NCBI GenBank assembly: GCA_013399875.1
Contig: VXAZ01000953.1
Coordinates: 2,789,890 to 2,853,889, forward strand
DNA from: Gymnorhina tibicen
Taxonomy: Eukaryota; Chordata; Aves; Passeriformes; Artamidae
DNA length: 64,000 nucleotides
Direction: 5' to 3'
Shown here: positions 37,566 to 51,400 of the stretch, piece after piece
Position numbering within the stretch: the first letter of the stretch is position 1
How the letters are laid out: each line of letters opens with the position of its first letter
Made by a program: the position numbers and the translations under genes
Notes under the pieces: model-generated
The model's input: only the letters and a program-made list of their open reading frames with translations
Databases searched by the model: none
What the model was told of the DNA's origin: nothing

Positions 37566-40500
37566 CCAATCCACAGGCAGCATCCGTCCTGCCCCTGTGC
37601 TGGCCCAGCCTTTGGCATGGGATGGACCTGGATACATAGCCCATCCCTGGGGACAGGGAGAACTAGGTCAGTGGCTTGGAAAGTAGCTCGAGCACCAGGC
37701 TCTCACATGGGGGGGGAGGCGGGGAAGGGAGAAGATTACTAATCTCCACAGACAGCATAGCCAAAGGGGACAATATTTAAATTTCCCACAGCCGATGCTT
37801 ACAGAGGAAAGAGCCCAGGCTCACAATCATGTTTCTCTTGCAAGGGCTGGGGAAAGCGTAAGGTTCAAGTAAATGTCTGGGGGAAGGGAAATCTTGTGCA
37901 GAAAGGCATTTGCAGAGCATGTGAGCATCCTTTCTTCACTTCCCTGGATAGCTGGTTGGTTGGGTCACACCCCAGTGTCCCAAGCAGACAAGAGTTAGAC
38001 CAGCACCTCTGAGCCAGGGGTGCAGGTGTAGCTTTGACCTGGATTTCAGCTCCTTAGGCTGCATGAGCTGCTTATCAAATACAGGGCAATTTGCTTACCT
38101 GGCAGGTCTGTTGAGACCAATGCTTTTGTCCTACTTGCTCAGATAAGTTTAGAAATTCATTTCTTTTGGAGATTTTAGATGTTGCCCCTTTGTTTACACA
38201 AAGTTGCTTACTCTACAGAAAGAGACCCCTTCAGACTGCACGTTCATGTGTATGAACTAATTTCAGTGTCTGGCTTGGGAAAAATCTCCATGTAAATGGA
38301 TGGAAATGTCTTTGAGTACTTCCCAAGGTAATGGTGCATGTCCAATGGCCCTCTGGGTTCATCTCTGCATGTAATTTTGCCTCCCTGCAGAGGCTGGCTG
38401 GCAGAGGGGGTGATCTACATGCACACCCACATCTCCCCAGGAAGACCGTAGAGAGAAGGACCTATTTCTCTGAAGACCCACCATAGTTACAGGATTCTTG
38501 TCCATGCATGATTGCTAGGATGTAGGCATTATCTGGCTATTTAGCTTGTTTTCACCTCCTTTCCCTCTCTCACTGACCTTTGGGTACAGGGGCCACAAGC
38601 ATATTTGTCCCCAGGGCTGGGAGCTACCAAGCCGCACTGTCAAGTGCTGAGCAGTGTTTCTTCACCCTCAGGAGGAAATCTGCTTCTTTAAATATTTGTC
38701 TGACTCCCTGACAGCTCTTTGACAGAACATTTTGACTGTAAACTTCCCTGTTTACAGTAGCATTCAGTGGCAGAAGACATTTCTATCAGGGCACCCTCCC
38801 CTTTGCAAGCAAAGCCCTATTCCTGGCTGGCAACATGTTTTCCTTCCCTGTTTCAGCTCATATCTGAGTTTTTTCCCCTCTGTTATCTTCTGTGAGGACT
38901 TCATTTCCCAAACCAGAATTTGAAAAGACAGCTGCCCTGGGGCTGGTATGAAGATTGCATAGGTTGGGTAGCAGCAGGTGAGATGATGAAAAAGAGAGGT
39001 TCTTCCCACATGGACTCCACCAAAGGACAGAGGTGGTGGAACAATGGCAAAAAGAGCAAATCCCTGTTCTAGTGAGATAAAGGCAAATCTCTCTCTTAAA
39101 TGTTAATTGAGAAGTTTTCCTTCTTTCCTTCAGAGTCTGGCAAGTAATGTGTGTGTGGGTGGAGGAAGACAGGAATTACCTAGAAAATCTGGGAACACCC
39201 TGCAAACCCAGGGATCACGTGGTTTTAGAAGTGGCAGCAGCTCTTAGGAGGTAGCTGAGGTGAGCCAAGAAGACATGTGGGAGTAGGGGAATTAGGCAGC
39301 CCTGTCTGAAGCTGTTTCAGCTTTCTGGTGTCAGGTCCAGATGAAGTCCTTGCCTTTGGAGAGAAGCCATCACCAGATAGAGCAAATTTCTGATTCAGCT
39401 CCATGAAGGCGAAGCAGATGACTGGTCAGTGCAGTAATGAATTTGAAAAGACATGCCTGAATTAAGTCATCCCTTAACGAAGAGCCTCTGAAAAAAATAG
39501 CCTGGTTTCATAAGCTTGTGGCAGACTAAGCCTTTTAACAAGGGTAATATCTAGACTGCCTTTGTGACATTGGAGATCACTGAGTACTTACACCCTGCTG
39601 CCTGGCAGTTTGCTGCATGAGAGGTAAAGAGGAGTGCTTGCAGGGATGAAGAGACTGATTGATAAATGACTCCTGTTGAAGCATGGACCAGAATAACAGA
39701 GTAGGCAGGGCCTGTGCATCAGTTTCACTTTGAAGTCAACAGTGTGGTGCTGCCAAGATTTCATCTGTAGTGTCTTCTCCAAGTAAAGGAGAGCAGGACC
39801 TTTGCTGATGTTGGTGGTATTAATGTTGTTTTGTTCTGCTCAAACAGAAGGCTGAGGAGAACCATCTATGCATGGTAAGGTGAGCAGGTTACAAGGTCTT
39901 CCTCATTCCAAGATGATGAGAAAGTTAGTTGTCCCAGAGACTCAGTATCCTCAAGGTATCCACGCCCAGCTCTTCGTGCTCAGATTGGAAGCACAAATAC
40001 TTTTTCTGCCACAAAAAGCTGCATCTCTGGCAGAACTACAGATCCTCATCTTCAGAGGAGTGCACTGTCACCCAGAGGAGAGAGGGATGATCTCCTACAG
40101 GTTTTCTGAAAGGCACTGCCATTGTTCAGAGTGCAAGTGGGCTGAGGAGCTTAACAGATGGCTGCGGTGAGACACGGACTCTCTACAGATGGTGAATTCA
40201 TTCCCTCTGAGATCAGTGGTGGGCTGGATGACAGCCCAATATGGTTGCAGACTCCAAAAGCCTGTATTACCCCCACACACCCTGTTATCATGACATTTTC
40301 CTCTTTGGAAAAGGCAAAGGGATTTAGAGAGACAGAAACAGACACACACATGAGTAGGGAGAAAACAGTGAAAATGGCAGATGGCATAGAAACAGGTATG
40401 TATCCCCCTGAGAGGCTGTCAGCATGGGAAGAGAGGGCAAAGCAGTTACTGCTCACTAGCTTCCCTTGTGGACATCCCTTCCATTACAGGGACATCCACA

Positions 40501-42295
40501 GGATGGGCACCCTGGTTTTCAAAACATAACTTTTATAAACACCAGATCCCAGTAAGCAAAATGACTGAGGATGACATCTCTGAGAACATCTCCCAAGCAG
40601 CCCTTGTCCTAAAGGATTTTTTCTTTGAGACCATGGTCACATTTTTAAGCACTACCCAATCTCTGGATGGATTTTTTGCAGCCAGCTCTTAAAAGACTGG
40701 AAGCCTTTTACAGACTTGATCAAAACAGTGGAATTAGACAGCAAATGAGTTCCTGATGCGAGAAGCCTCAGATTTGAATGGACCCCCACCTTATACCTGC
40801 CGTACCATAACAGAACACCAAATTTCACATCAAATAAGCAGTTTAACAGGTTTTATCAAGGGAAAGAGTTTGGTTTCTTAGCTATTTAAAAGCCAAACCA
40901 GGAAAGCATTTCAAACTTGAAACAGCATAAGTTCTTTCAAAGGTGCTTTTCTTTTTGTAATCAAGTCATGTTTTTGAACACAATCCTCCTCCTGGTGATA
41001 TTTCAGCAATGCAACACTACAAGACGTCACTAAGTCCGGGGTTTTGGAAACCACACCTTCATACATTTCAGAATGATCTTGGGCTGTTTAATGATTGTGG
41101 TGGATAATACCAGGAGCGTGGATGCAGTTCCAGGTTCCACAGCAAACATGTAGGTCGGAGAATTATCTCAGCAGTCAGCATCCATTGACTCATAGAAGGC
41201 CTGACTCACAGTTATTGGTATCTACAAGAGTTCATTTTATTTCTGTATTTCCCTATAAGTTTATAAGATGATACCCACAGGGACTAATGCCATATTATCT
41301 CAGGAGCAAGCTTAAATTCAGCAGGCTGGTATTCAGCAAACCTCCCAAGCTGGGTGAAGGTCTGTATTAGAATGCATCTCCTGATAACTCCTCTTCCCAA
41401 AGCCCCAGGGCTTGTAGGCAGAACAGCACAGCCCTTGAAATTCACTTCCTTCCAGTTTTAACAGAGCATTTGCAGGGAAGTTTCACAAGAGCAGCTATTC
41501 CAAAAGACACTGCTGCTAGTTCTAGTGGCAGAATAAATCTTGTGATTCAGCATCCAACACCTTTTCTGGAAGCTCTGAAGCAACCCTAGAAATACTCCCT
41601 TTCCAAAAGGAAAAAAAGAAAAGAAAAAAAAAAAGCAAGTCATTTGAAACATGCAAGTAGATTTGTAGACATGAAAAAACACAGAAGATATGTCTCGCTG
41701 AACATAAACTTGTGGTGCAAAGATCTTACTTTAAAATTGATGGAAAGGCCCCTTGTGTTACATTGCTCCCCAGTATCAAATTAGTGTTAGAACACCTTGC
41801 AGGATCAAGCACAATATGAATGGTAAACCCTAAAGCTATATGTTGAATTATGGAAATATCACACAGGTACTATTGTTCCCAGGATGCTATATGGCAGTGC
41901 AAGTTGATCCCCAGTGACTTTGCTGAGAGGTTCTGGGATTATTCCAGAGGTATTACTTTTAGCTTGGTCTCTCAAGTCTGCTAAATACTTCTCAATACAA
42001 AAACCATCATACCATGCTGTTAAGGTGCTAAAACCACAAGAGGAAAGAGTGGGGCAGGGAAGCTTGAAGCAGAAAGAGAAGAGCTCTCCCCAGTCATGCT
42101 CCTTCACCCCTCCCCAGCTCTTTCGTTCCAGGCTATTTCCCAACGCCTTCCAAGGTTCACCTCTAGAAACAGCCAAGCCCTGGAGCCCTTGCAGCCAGGC
42201 ATGCTGCAGTACAGCCACTAGCCCTTGCTCTTGTGGAAAATCCTCCTCCCAGAGGACTGCTTCATTTATTTCATTTGTCTCCTTTCCATCTCCCA
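37566..42295. other. Unique sequence, no gene recognised
   Basis: No interspersed repeat or exon was recognised. An A-rich run (GAAAAAAAGAAAAGAAAAAA type) lies at about 41,610-41,634. Mirror ORFs of 152 and 138 codons at 41,859-42,330 have no known domain and look like paired chance frames. Confidence 0.45.
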
Positions 42296-42535
42296 CCCTG
42301 TCCTCAGGGGAATACAACCCAGGCAGATAAGCTAATGAGACAATTAGCTCTCTGCTCCCTGATTGAAGGGCCCTTTATTTCCCTAACCAGCCAAGCCAAT
42401 TCTCAACATTGTTGAGTGCTTGACTTTATTTCTGCAATGCAATTCATCTTCCCTCTCGCTCATATATAAACCTACCATAAAAGAGTGTTATTAGTGTCGC
42501 CAAGTTAAGCACTCACTTGTTAGCAAACACTTAGG
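42296..42535. other. Conserved-non-coding-element-like block
   Basis: The words GATAAGCTAATGAGACAATTAGC, CTCATATATAAACC and GTGTTATTAGTGTCGCC, with no repeat, suggest a homeodomain/GATA-site-rich element. The GCTAATGAGACAATTAGC core is an imperfect inverted repeat of ATTA-type sites. This is inference only. Confidence 0.28.
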
Positions 42536-45500
42536 CCTAAGCCTGTTTGGGGAACCTTAATTCACCCTCTTCCTCCTCCCACTCCACAATTCACCTTGCA
42601 TGTGTATTTTACCAAGGCCTCTAATAGCCCTATCCTACAGTGGTGCACAGAAAGCCCATTCCACACTCAGCACACATATTGGGCAGTGATCTATGAGGAA
42701 TGACGAGCTAAGAGATATTTTATTTTGCGAGATATTTTAGTTGTGAGTGGCTGCCTCACAACTTGACTTGCCACCCACCTGCTCTTGCATGTCTGCAAAG
42801 GAGATTATTGCAATGCAGTAGGCAAAAGCTGGGTACAGCCACAACACAAGAATCATTGTGAAATGTAACCCAGCATGCCAAAATTACAGCTTAAAAACCA
42901 GCACCTTCTGGAAGTTTTCACTGCAAATTCTGGCAGAAGGGGAAGACGGAGATCAGTGAAAAATTTAGGACCTACTCCCATTTCCCTATAGGCCAAAGAT
43001 CCCACCTCCCAGGTGATCATACAGCAGCCCTTATATTTGGAGTCCAGCTTCTTCTACCTTCAGGCCAGTATGGAAAGTAGATATCTGAGGCAGTTGCTCA
43101 GGAAGGACTGCTTTGTCTGCACTCTGGCTGGCAGAGGAGGCAGCAGTGCCTTGCTCCTCCTCTGACCCTGAGCCATGGAAAGAGAAGCAGCCTTTCAGAG
43201 CCCAAGCTCCTCTGAGGTGAGAAGCAAGGTAGTTGGCTTTATTTTGTCTCTATATGTGGGGAAATGCAACAGTGGAGTCCAGGAGGTCTGCAGGATCTCT
43301 CAGTCACCACAAAAGGTCCCTGTTTTCCTCCTCTGCCCCTGCCACCCACTCTCACTGAGCCATACAATTGTGACCATGTCACACAGTACTGTGGTGCAGC
43401 TGTCAGAGTATTAGTCACCCATGAGCCTTTCCTTGGCAGCACCTTGTCCACCAGATTGGGAACAGATTTTTTCTTAGTTGCCCCCATTCCCATACCAAGT
43501 GGGAAAGAGACAAATGGCCGATTGCCTGTGCCTGAAGCCCCCGTGCTAAGTGTTGGGACAATGTTCAGTGTTGGTGCCTGACCACATCCTTCAGCCCATG
43601 AGATGCTTTCTGGTCTTGCAAAACACTTGCTCTATTCAACACTTCTTATTGCATTCTTGATCATTTAAGCTGTAATATCTCTTACTGATTTCTTGATAGA
43701 ATATTCCCCCAATCCCAGTAAAAGCTTACAGTTTGGCCTCAAAGACACATCTTCCTAACACCATCCATGTCCTCTCCCCTTTTGCATGCAGTTGCTTCTA
43801 AGGAAAGTTGCAAGAGGAAGAGGAAGGATGGAAGCCAACGCTGAAGTTCTCACTAGATTCATCTTTTGCTTATTCAAGTCTGAAAGGCAACCTGAATCCA
43901 GGATAACCTGAATATTATGAATTGTTTTAGCCCCAGACTTATATTTTGTTTCTGGTTCCTCTAGCCATCCCCAAAAACTCACAAATGTCCTGTTGCATGA
44001 CCAAGAAGAGGTCTCCTGAATACAAACACAGAACAAAATCACTGTCAGGTTTATGATGCATCACTCTATTCAGACATAGAAGCATTTTTGCCCAAAAATT
44101 TCTATTCAGACAGAATGTGAAGGCTTTTGAATTTATCCCAGAATTTACAAGTCCAGGAACATCTATAGAGAAGGCTGAGGTCTACAGTTCATGCCCTGAC
44201 AGCCCATGGAAGAAGGCTCAGTGCAAAATATATTCACATTGTTTCCACTTGGGATCTCCCAGACAAGTAGCTGGCAAGTTCAGCTACATCATTGAACCTC
44301 TTTCCTTTAAATGTGTGCTCGAGTATATTAACTCTCTTCAGCATTGCAGAAGGCCAAAAGGCGCAGAAGGAGTTTTGTTGCCAAGACTCTAAGAACTGCT
44401 AACTGATAATCATGCAGTATTGTAAACATTTGATTTTAAAGACATAAAGGGGTGAAAAAAGATATTGGATTCATAAAATTGTAGTACATGTGCAGCTAGA
44501 TTCAGTGGCCTCTGCCCAGCTGGGACTATAGGGAATAAAGACCAAAAGTTTGCAGAAACATTTTAAGACCTTGGAGGAAAGCTTTGCTTTCCTCTGCTGC
44601 TTTCCTCCACGGCTTGACAGATACAGCACAGCAAACAGAGAGTTAAGGCTTTTCCCCTGCTACACTGCAGCAAAAATGAGAGATTTAAATAGACTGAAAA
44701 TGTAAATCCAACATTTACTCCATAGACATAGTGAAGCAGAGCAGAGGGGAGGGGAGTGAGGGAGGATAGATGATCATTGGATGTGTGAGAAGAGAGATGC
44801 ATCACATAGTATATATTTTATATGTATTAATATTCATACCAGTTCTTTCTTTTCTCCCTCCAGGCTCTGTCTGCTGCTTCAGTTCATCCATCCGGCTTCA
44901 AGAGGGAGATGGATCTTTCAGCCCTTTCCTGCAACTCGAAGCTAGAATCTAATCATCAAAATAGCATGTGGTTCCTTTCTCAGCAACATTGCAGGGAGAT
45001 GTTGGGACATCTACAGTCAGAGTCATCATAAGAGAGAAAGTGAAGTTTGCTAGAGGGGTCATCCCATACACCCTGTGAAGATCAGAGATGTGCCTGAGTG
45101 GTGACATTTTGAGAGGGGAAGGATGGAGAGTGACCCGGTTCTTCCTGAGTCCAGAAGGAGCACCTCTGCTTTTAGAGGTGCACAGAGTTTTAAATACTGC
45201 TCTCCCATATCTGAAGGTCTGGAACAACACATGGGACAGAGTAACCCCGTGAGAAGTCTTCAAATATGGAATTGAGGAATAGAGATAACCGTACCTTTGG
45301 AAAAATGTTGTGCTCTGTGATTGTGGAGTGGTGGTAGTCAAGCCCAGTAAAAAGGCCGTCTTGTCTTCTATTTATTTGGAGATGGAGAAAGCCCTGGTGT
45401 TGAGAAAGGAGGAAGTCAATTGTCCAGGGCACTTGGCTGGGTCTAAAAAGACATCAGCCTAGAGGCAACAGCATCAAGATCAAGAAGTAATATACAGGTT

Positions 45501-46980
45501 ATAGGGCGTAAGAAGAGAATTTCAATTTGCTGAAAAGACGATGAGGCTGAAGTTTATGCTTAAAGGCTGCTGCAGCATTTTCATTCCAACACTACTGAAG
45601 ATTGTCATGAAAAAAATCCATTTTCTGAACTGTGTTTGGAAGAGAGACAGTAGCAGTCCTGGAAGACTGATGTTTCCCTCAAGACTCAGGTGCTTCAAAC
45701 TAAGAAAACTTGATGGCCGTGCTTAAAAAGCACTATGTGCCCCAAACAAGCGTCACGGCAGAGAAATAAATTGCTCTTAACCAAGCCAAGGAAAGGTGAG
45801 ACTTAACAGCTTTTTCGCTTGTCTTGCAAAGCTCTTCTACCTATCATGCTGGTATTCATGACTAAGGACTCCCTTGGGAATTCTTGCTTTCTACTTGGGA
45901 ATCAAAAAACCTGGACTTTGATGAGGAAAAAACTGCCGAATATTTTTCACGGAGAGCAATTTAATCCAGAGGAAGACAGGTACTGCGTGAAGCCCAGCGC
46001 ATACGTGTGTGGAGTCCAGCTCTGAGGGGCACTCTTTCTGGAAGCCATCCCACTGTGGTGAGTGGAAGCAGACCCACACCATGGTCTGGAATCTCTTCCA
46101 AGAACACCAAGGAACAAGATTTAAAGGCATGACATGAGCTGTACCTGTGTTTCTCCAGCTGAGCATGAAAGGTTTTGACATGTAGTCTGTATTTGCACTT
46201 TTCTAAAATGTAGTGAAGGGAAAGCCATTTTATATTTGTAAGGAGGAGGATACCCTCTCTTTTTCTCAGCAAACAGTGATTCATGTATGTACTACAAAGG
46301 ATTGGTCTTCCACCATGGAACAGTTCCTCTGAATTTTGGAAGGCAGAAGCTGGATTTTGGTAAGCTGGACTGGGTAAAAATCACTGCCACTCTTTATCTT
46401 TGGACATAGCAACCAAGAGATGTGTCCTTATTTTTTTGGGAAAGTGTACAGAAGATTTACCATCTTTCTTCCCACAGAAACAGACAGTGTTCACAAAATT
46501 AGCATCCAGGAGATAAAAGTTCAGACCACAACCGGCTGCCAGTTCACATAGCACAATTTAAGTCAGTGTCACTTTACAGGAAAGTTTTCACAGGAAGTGC
46601 TCAGGAAGGTTTTTGATCTGTGGATGTAAAGTAAGTACTTTTTACCCTTGCCATTATTTGGTACAGAAGGAAGAGATTTTTAGCCTACCATGGAAACACA
46701 GATTTGTCAGTGTTGTTTGTATTACAGTCACATCCAGGGCCTCCTACTGTGATAGATGCTGAATAAACATGCAAGCAAGGAGTCCACACCACCTAACAAA
46801 GATATCCAAAAGGAAAGAAGTGAAACAGCTTGTCCAACACCATGAAGCAAAGCAGACACAGAAAGCAGCACAGACTGCTTAGTCACATGTACTACTTTGT
46901 GGAAGTCGTGTATTTACTGAAATTATAACTTGTTTACCAAAGCATGCCTTCAGACAAAGGCACTTTAATTCTGCTGCTAC
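42536..46980. other. Unique sequence, no gene recognised
   Basis: A minus-strand ORF of 130 codons (45,341-44,949) begins with a threonine/glutamine-rich stretch. It has no identifiable domain and no splice context that I trust. No repeats were recognised. Confidence 0.45.
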
Positions 46981-47100
46981 TGTCAGCCAAAGATGTATTT
47001 CCTAATTAGTTCATTACTCCCGACGGATCTCTTCAGCAGTGCCATCTTTACCTGTAACTCCTGGAATCCATCCTAATTCAAACACACCAAATCAGACCTG
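46981..47100. other. Weak conserved-element-like block
   Basis: CCTAATTAGTTCATTACTCCCGACGG (46,999-47,024) combines a homeodomain-like core with two retained CpGs, in text free of repeats. The support is thin. Confidence 0.2.
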
Positions 47101-50100
47101 GGTATGAAGTCTTTCTTGCAGCCCCAGAACACCACATTCACACGTTTCATGATGGTTAGCAAAGTCTGGTTTCCTCTGGGAAATGTTCAGCTGCAAGAAG
47201 CTTCTCTGCATTTTAGTAACAGGTGTTTCACACCACAATCTTTGTATCAAGAGAAAGTAGAACTTTCTTTTCTCTCCATATTATTTTGCAAAAAACTGGA
47301 CTAGTTCAAAAGTTCTTGGTGAATGAGAGGAAGCAGAAGGTTCTACAGACAGAGCATGCTCCTTTTGTCTTACATCCTAAGCATGCAAGATAAATGTCAT
47401 GCTGATTAATATTTATTTTCCTCAGCCCAAAATGAATAGGAATTTAATTCTCAAATTAAATTGAAGAATTTGAAAATCCAAAATATGTTTTACTGAACAC
47501 ATTTTATTTTAATCACTTTTAAAACCTGTATGAAAAAAACCCCAGTCCTTTGCTGTACTTGGCATGTATTTTCACTCTGACGAAAAGCTTCTAAAAGACT
47601 ATTTGAAAATGCTTTTTTCTTGAAATTTTTAAACATACCAAATGAATCCCTCAGGCAATTTTTTTTTTCAAGTCGGTATTTTCTAGTGGAAAAAGATTCC
47701 CATTTTAACCTTTCATTAATGAAATTTCTAGCCTGACTGAACACTCTTAGCTAAATTGTGAGTGAATAGCTCGCTTCAGGAATCATTAATCCAGACCTGA
47801 TGTGAACTGGTGTCTTTGCAGCCTGTGGCTGTACATCGAAAGAAGGTGTCCCTGTATCTTTTCTCTGCTGCTGAACCACGTGGTGTCAGTGGGAATGTTG
47901 GTGGGGGGCCATGGGGACAGGAAAGGGCAGAGCAGGCACGCTCTGGGAAGAAGTGCGGTTGAGTAGGTCACACACGTGTGGGCTGGTGGACAGGGTCACT
48001 GAAGCTAAGCTTAAAATTATGCTGACGAAATTAAGGCTAGTGGAAAATGCTTCTGAGATACAGCTTCCAGCTGTATGGTTACATTCTTATTTGCAATTCC
48101 TCACTCCCATGGTGTTTGTGAAGGAAAAATCAGTTTTACTGATATGTTCATGCTTGTAGTTCATTTTGAGTTCACTAGTCAAGGGCTTAAGTAGTTCACT
48201 AACTTCTGAAAAACATGGCTACTAATAGATTCAAATACATATGAAAATAAAATCTTTTTTTTAAATCTGTGACAAGCTTGATCTTTATAATATTTCTTAA
48301 AAATATATTCAGCCTCCTTTTAAAATATATTTCTCCCCTTGTGTAACTCAGAAATAGCCAGATCGATTTTGTCAAAAACCCACTAACAACTCCTAAACAA
48401 ATCCTTTAGGCTTAGAGTAAGTGTGAGCAATTTCATCCTGAAAGAAGAATCACTTGGAGAGTTCAGAGGAAGTAGAAGCAGAGACTTGGATGCTGCAACT
48501 CTTTCAAGCTCTGCATGTGCGCTGCTGGCAGAGGCACAAAGGAATCTGCAGCTGAATTGGCCCGCTGTCAGGGGATGGAATTTTGTTTCCAGAGTTTTCA
48601 GTACCACTAAAAAGAAGAAGACAGAACACCAGAAACAAGCCTGCATGGGTGAACAGAGGGATTGACTCGTCCCAGAGCCAGCAGGGATGGCTGACCCTGG
48701 AGACCTGGCTCAGCAGGGGTGCTTGTTCCCCTGGCACCCACCCCACTGCCATGAAGTCGTGTGTGCATGGTGAAAGGTCCAAGCCCACCACCTAGACAGC
48801 TGTCTGTAATCAGACTCATTTTCTGTGGGAAGCATCTGTAAACTCTTGGTGTGTAAAGGACACAGCTGCCTCAGAGTGCAGTAACAGGGTTTTCCTTTCT
48901 TACTCTGCTCTCTGTACCTGGCCTGGCACGACTCATTCACAATACATGGAAACAAAACACTGCAGCACAGTTCAGTTCGGTACTACACTGAGTGATGGGT
49001 CTCCTGCAGATGGCCTCGTGATGCACTGCAACCAGTGCTAAGCAAGCGACAGAATGCAGCAAGACAGTGTCGCTGAAACCTCATACAAAGAATTACTTGA
49101 AGCCTTCATATATCAAGCAAACAAGAGCAGGCAGGGAGAGAGGGTTATCTGAGCAGGTGTTTTCAGATTAACTTTGAAGGGAGATGGAAATCAGAGATTG
49201 CAAAGCAGTTAGCTCTCTGCAGCCACAAGATTATGTGAACAGGTCTCTGGTTAGCACATGCCTCTCACTGTCCCACTATGAAAGACTTCAAGTCCATAGA
49301 GATCTCGAAGGGACAGCTGCAGCCATCCAGTGTGTTGTGTGCAAAGCTTGCTCTGTAACATCCAATTCTTATCTTAGAAGCCCAGATAAATTTCATCCCA
49401 GTTCTCCAGACTAGTGGGTCTTGATTATCACAAGCCCTGTGGCTTTCCTCATAAGCTATGCTCTTACCTTTAAGCATGGCAGGATTTGTGTGAGCTGCTG
49501 TTGGGCTGCTGTCAAGAGTTAGATTGTTCAAGCCTCTCCAGTATAAGCAAGTCTAGAAAGCTGCTCCGTTCACGTGCAACAGGTTTGGAGCCAGCGCCAA
49601 CTCTAACAAATCTGGGCACCTCAGCTTCTCCTATGCCCAGATTCCTGATCTGAGCATCTGAGGCTGCAACAAACTGAACCATTCCACCCCTATTAAGACA
49701 TTGTTTGAGAGAGGAATTTAGCACTTGACTAAGGCCTTTTCAGCATTCATCGCAGGATTATTCTATACATCCATAGCTTCAGGGACGGTAGGATGTGGAA
49801 AAGCTGATACTTGAATGAAGTGCTGAGTTTTGAGTGAACAAAAAGCTCATTTGCCTAAAGTGGGTGTGTTTGTGCTGCAGACAGTTTGAAGCCTTTGATG
49901 TGATAACTCGGGAACAACTTGTTCTGAAACCACTCACTTAGTGGAGGCATGTGGAAATTCAGTATTCTTGCTCCCACTTCTTCCCATACAGCAGTGAGCA
50001 CTAGCTAGAACTGGAAATACTGTTTGGTGTCTTGCTGGAGATCCCATTCCTCCAGGGAAATGGGTATATCCCAGTTTTCCTTCTTGTGTGCTGAGTACAG

Positions 50101-51195
50101 AAGGCAAAGGTCCAGAACACCAGTGAATAGCCCCACATCACGTCCCTGGGAAATAATCATATTTCCTGTGTCAGACATGAAATCTCTCTCCTCACAGTCG
50201 CTGACAGGAGAAGAGAGAGGTAGGATCAGTAGGAGCAGAGGAGCAGCAACATAGATTTAGAGGACTCCAGCAAAGCCCTGCTTACTGGCTGGTTCTCAGA
50301 GAGCTGGAGCTTTGGTGGTGACCCATGCTGGGATATCACTGGGCAGACCCATATTCTTACACTGCAGAAGAGATGGAAAAGGGCTGAGGATGTGCCTGCA
50401 TGGATTTCTTCTCTTTGCTGTGGAACTGAGAGGCACCAATCCTCTCTGGGTACTTACCAAAGAGCTGCAGTTCCCTTGTGCAGCAGACTGTGCTGCAGAA
50501 ACCCTTTCCTGTCTGTTTGCAGCTCCTAATCCATGGCATAGGGAGCTGTGGGCAAGAGAGCAAAGGAATCTCTGGCAGTGTGTGAAGAGGAGTCACTGAG
50601 CTCTGTAGAAGTTGTCTGACATGAGAGGAAGGACGTGGCATGGAAGGTCAGAGTTGCACCCTCCCTGTCTCTCCATGGGATGTGCAGGCAGGTCAGGGTG
50701 AAGGCGGGGAAGAGACTGCCAGCGCTCTTTGGATCTAGTGCACCCTCCGAGAGGGGAGAGCTGTGCAAGACAGTGATTCACAGAGTTGCTCATGGTAATG
50801 AGGAAGGAGGCAGTGGCCAACTTGCTGCATTTGCCCTATTTACAACACGCTACAAATTTGTGCTGATTTAAGATCAACAGGAGACAGTGATGAGAGACCT
50901 GTGTGACCTGAAAGCACTCTCACTCTGGCTAGACCACTCAGGGAGTACAGCACAGAAGGCACACAGTAAGCCACTGCAGATTACAGGCTAATGATACGAC
51001 ACCTTGTGAGTTGTCAAGTATATTGCCACCGCACCTGCCCTTAGGCAGAGGAGGCAGACATGACCCTCTATGCATCTAACAAGTACACCAACTGTCCTCA
51101 GCTAGCAAGGACAGCCAGCAGAACTAAGCAGCTCCTTTCCCAGCTCATATAAATTGGATCAACTCCCCTCTGCTGCTGCTGGCTTTTGCCTACAG
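47101..51195. other. Unique sequence, no gene recognised
   Basis: A very AT-rich part lies at 48,230-48,340 with several TTTAAAATATAT-like words. Mirror ORFs at 48,383-48,955 and 50,312-50,871 lack domains. No repeat family was recognised. Confidence 0.45.
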
Positions 51196-51400
51196 TATTA
51201 AGCTGCTTTGGACCAGATAGCCATTCCCCCCCTCCCATATTGCTCCCACTGCTGCATCCATGGCAACATTAAGAGCTTAACAGCGAACAATTCAGCCAAG
51301 GCCGCCCGCCACTTCAAAGCACACTCCCCAGCTTGAGGATTCTTGTCGATTCTAGAGTTCCCACTGTTGCTGTCATCAATGGGACATCATGAGTAAGGAC
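51196..51400. other. Weak conserved-element-like block
   Basis: A run of CpG-containing, repeat-free words (AACAGCGAACAATTCAGCC, AAGGCCGCCCGCC, CTTGTCGATTCTAG) stands out from CpG-poor flanks. It could be a conserved element or a shallow GC peak. Confidence 0.2.

Noticed and set aside
37467..37742. Leucine-run ORF suggesting a signal peptide or membrane segment
   Set aside because: The run is the CTG microsatellite read in one frame. Another frame gives a cysteine run.
41859..42330. Overlapping 152- and 138-codon ORFs on opposite strands
   Set aside because: They are mirror frames of the same sequence with no recognisable domain, a usual sign of locally stop-poor composition.
44949..45341. 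Threonine/glutamine-rich 130-codon minus-strand ORF
   Set aside because: No family recognised. It starts in a low-complexity stretch and no splice or promoter evidence supports it.
46790..46890. Possible MIR-like segment
   Set aside because: Only GAAGTGAAACAGCTTGTCC is loosely similar, and the diagnostic core GGAAACTGAGGCACAGAG is absent.
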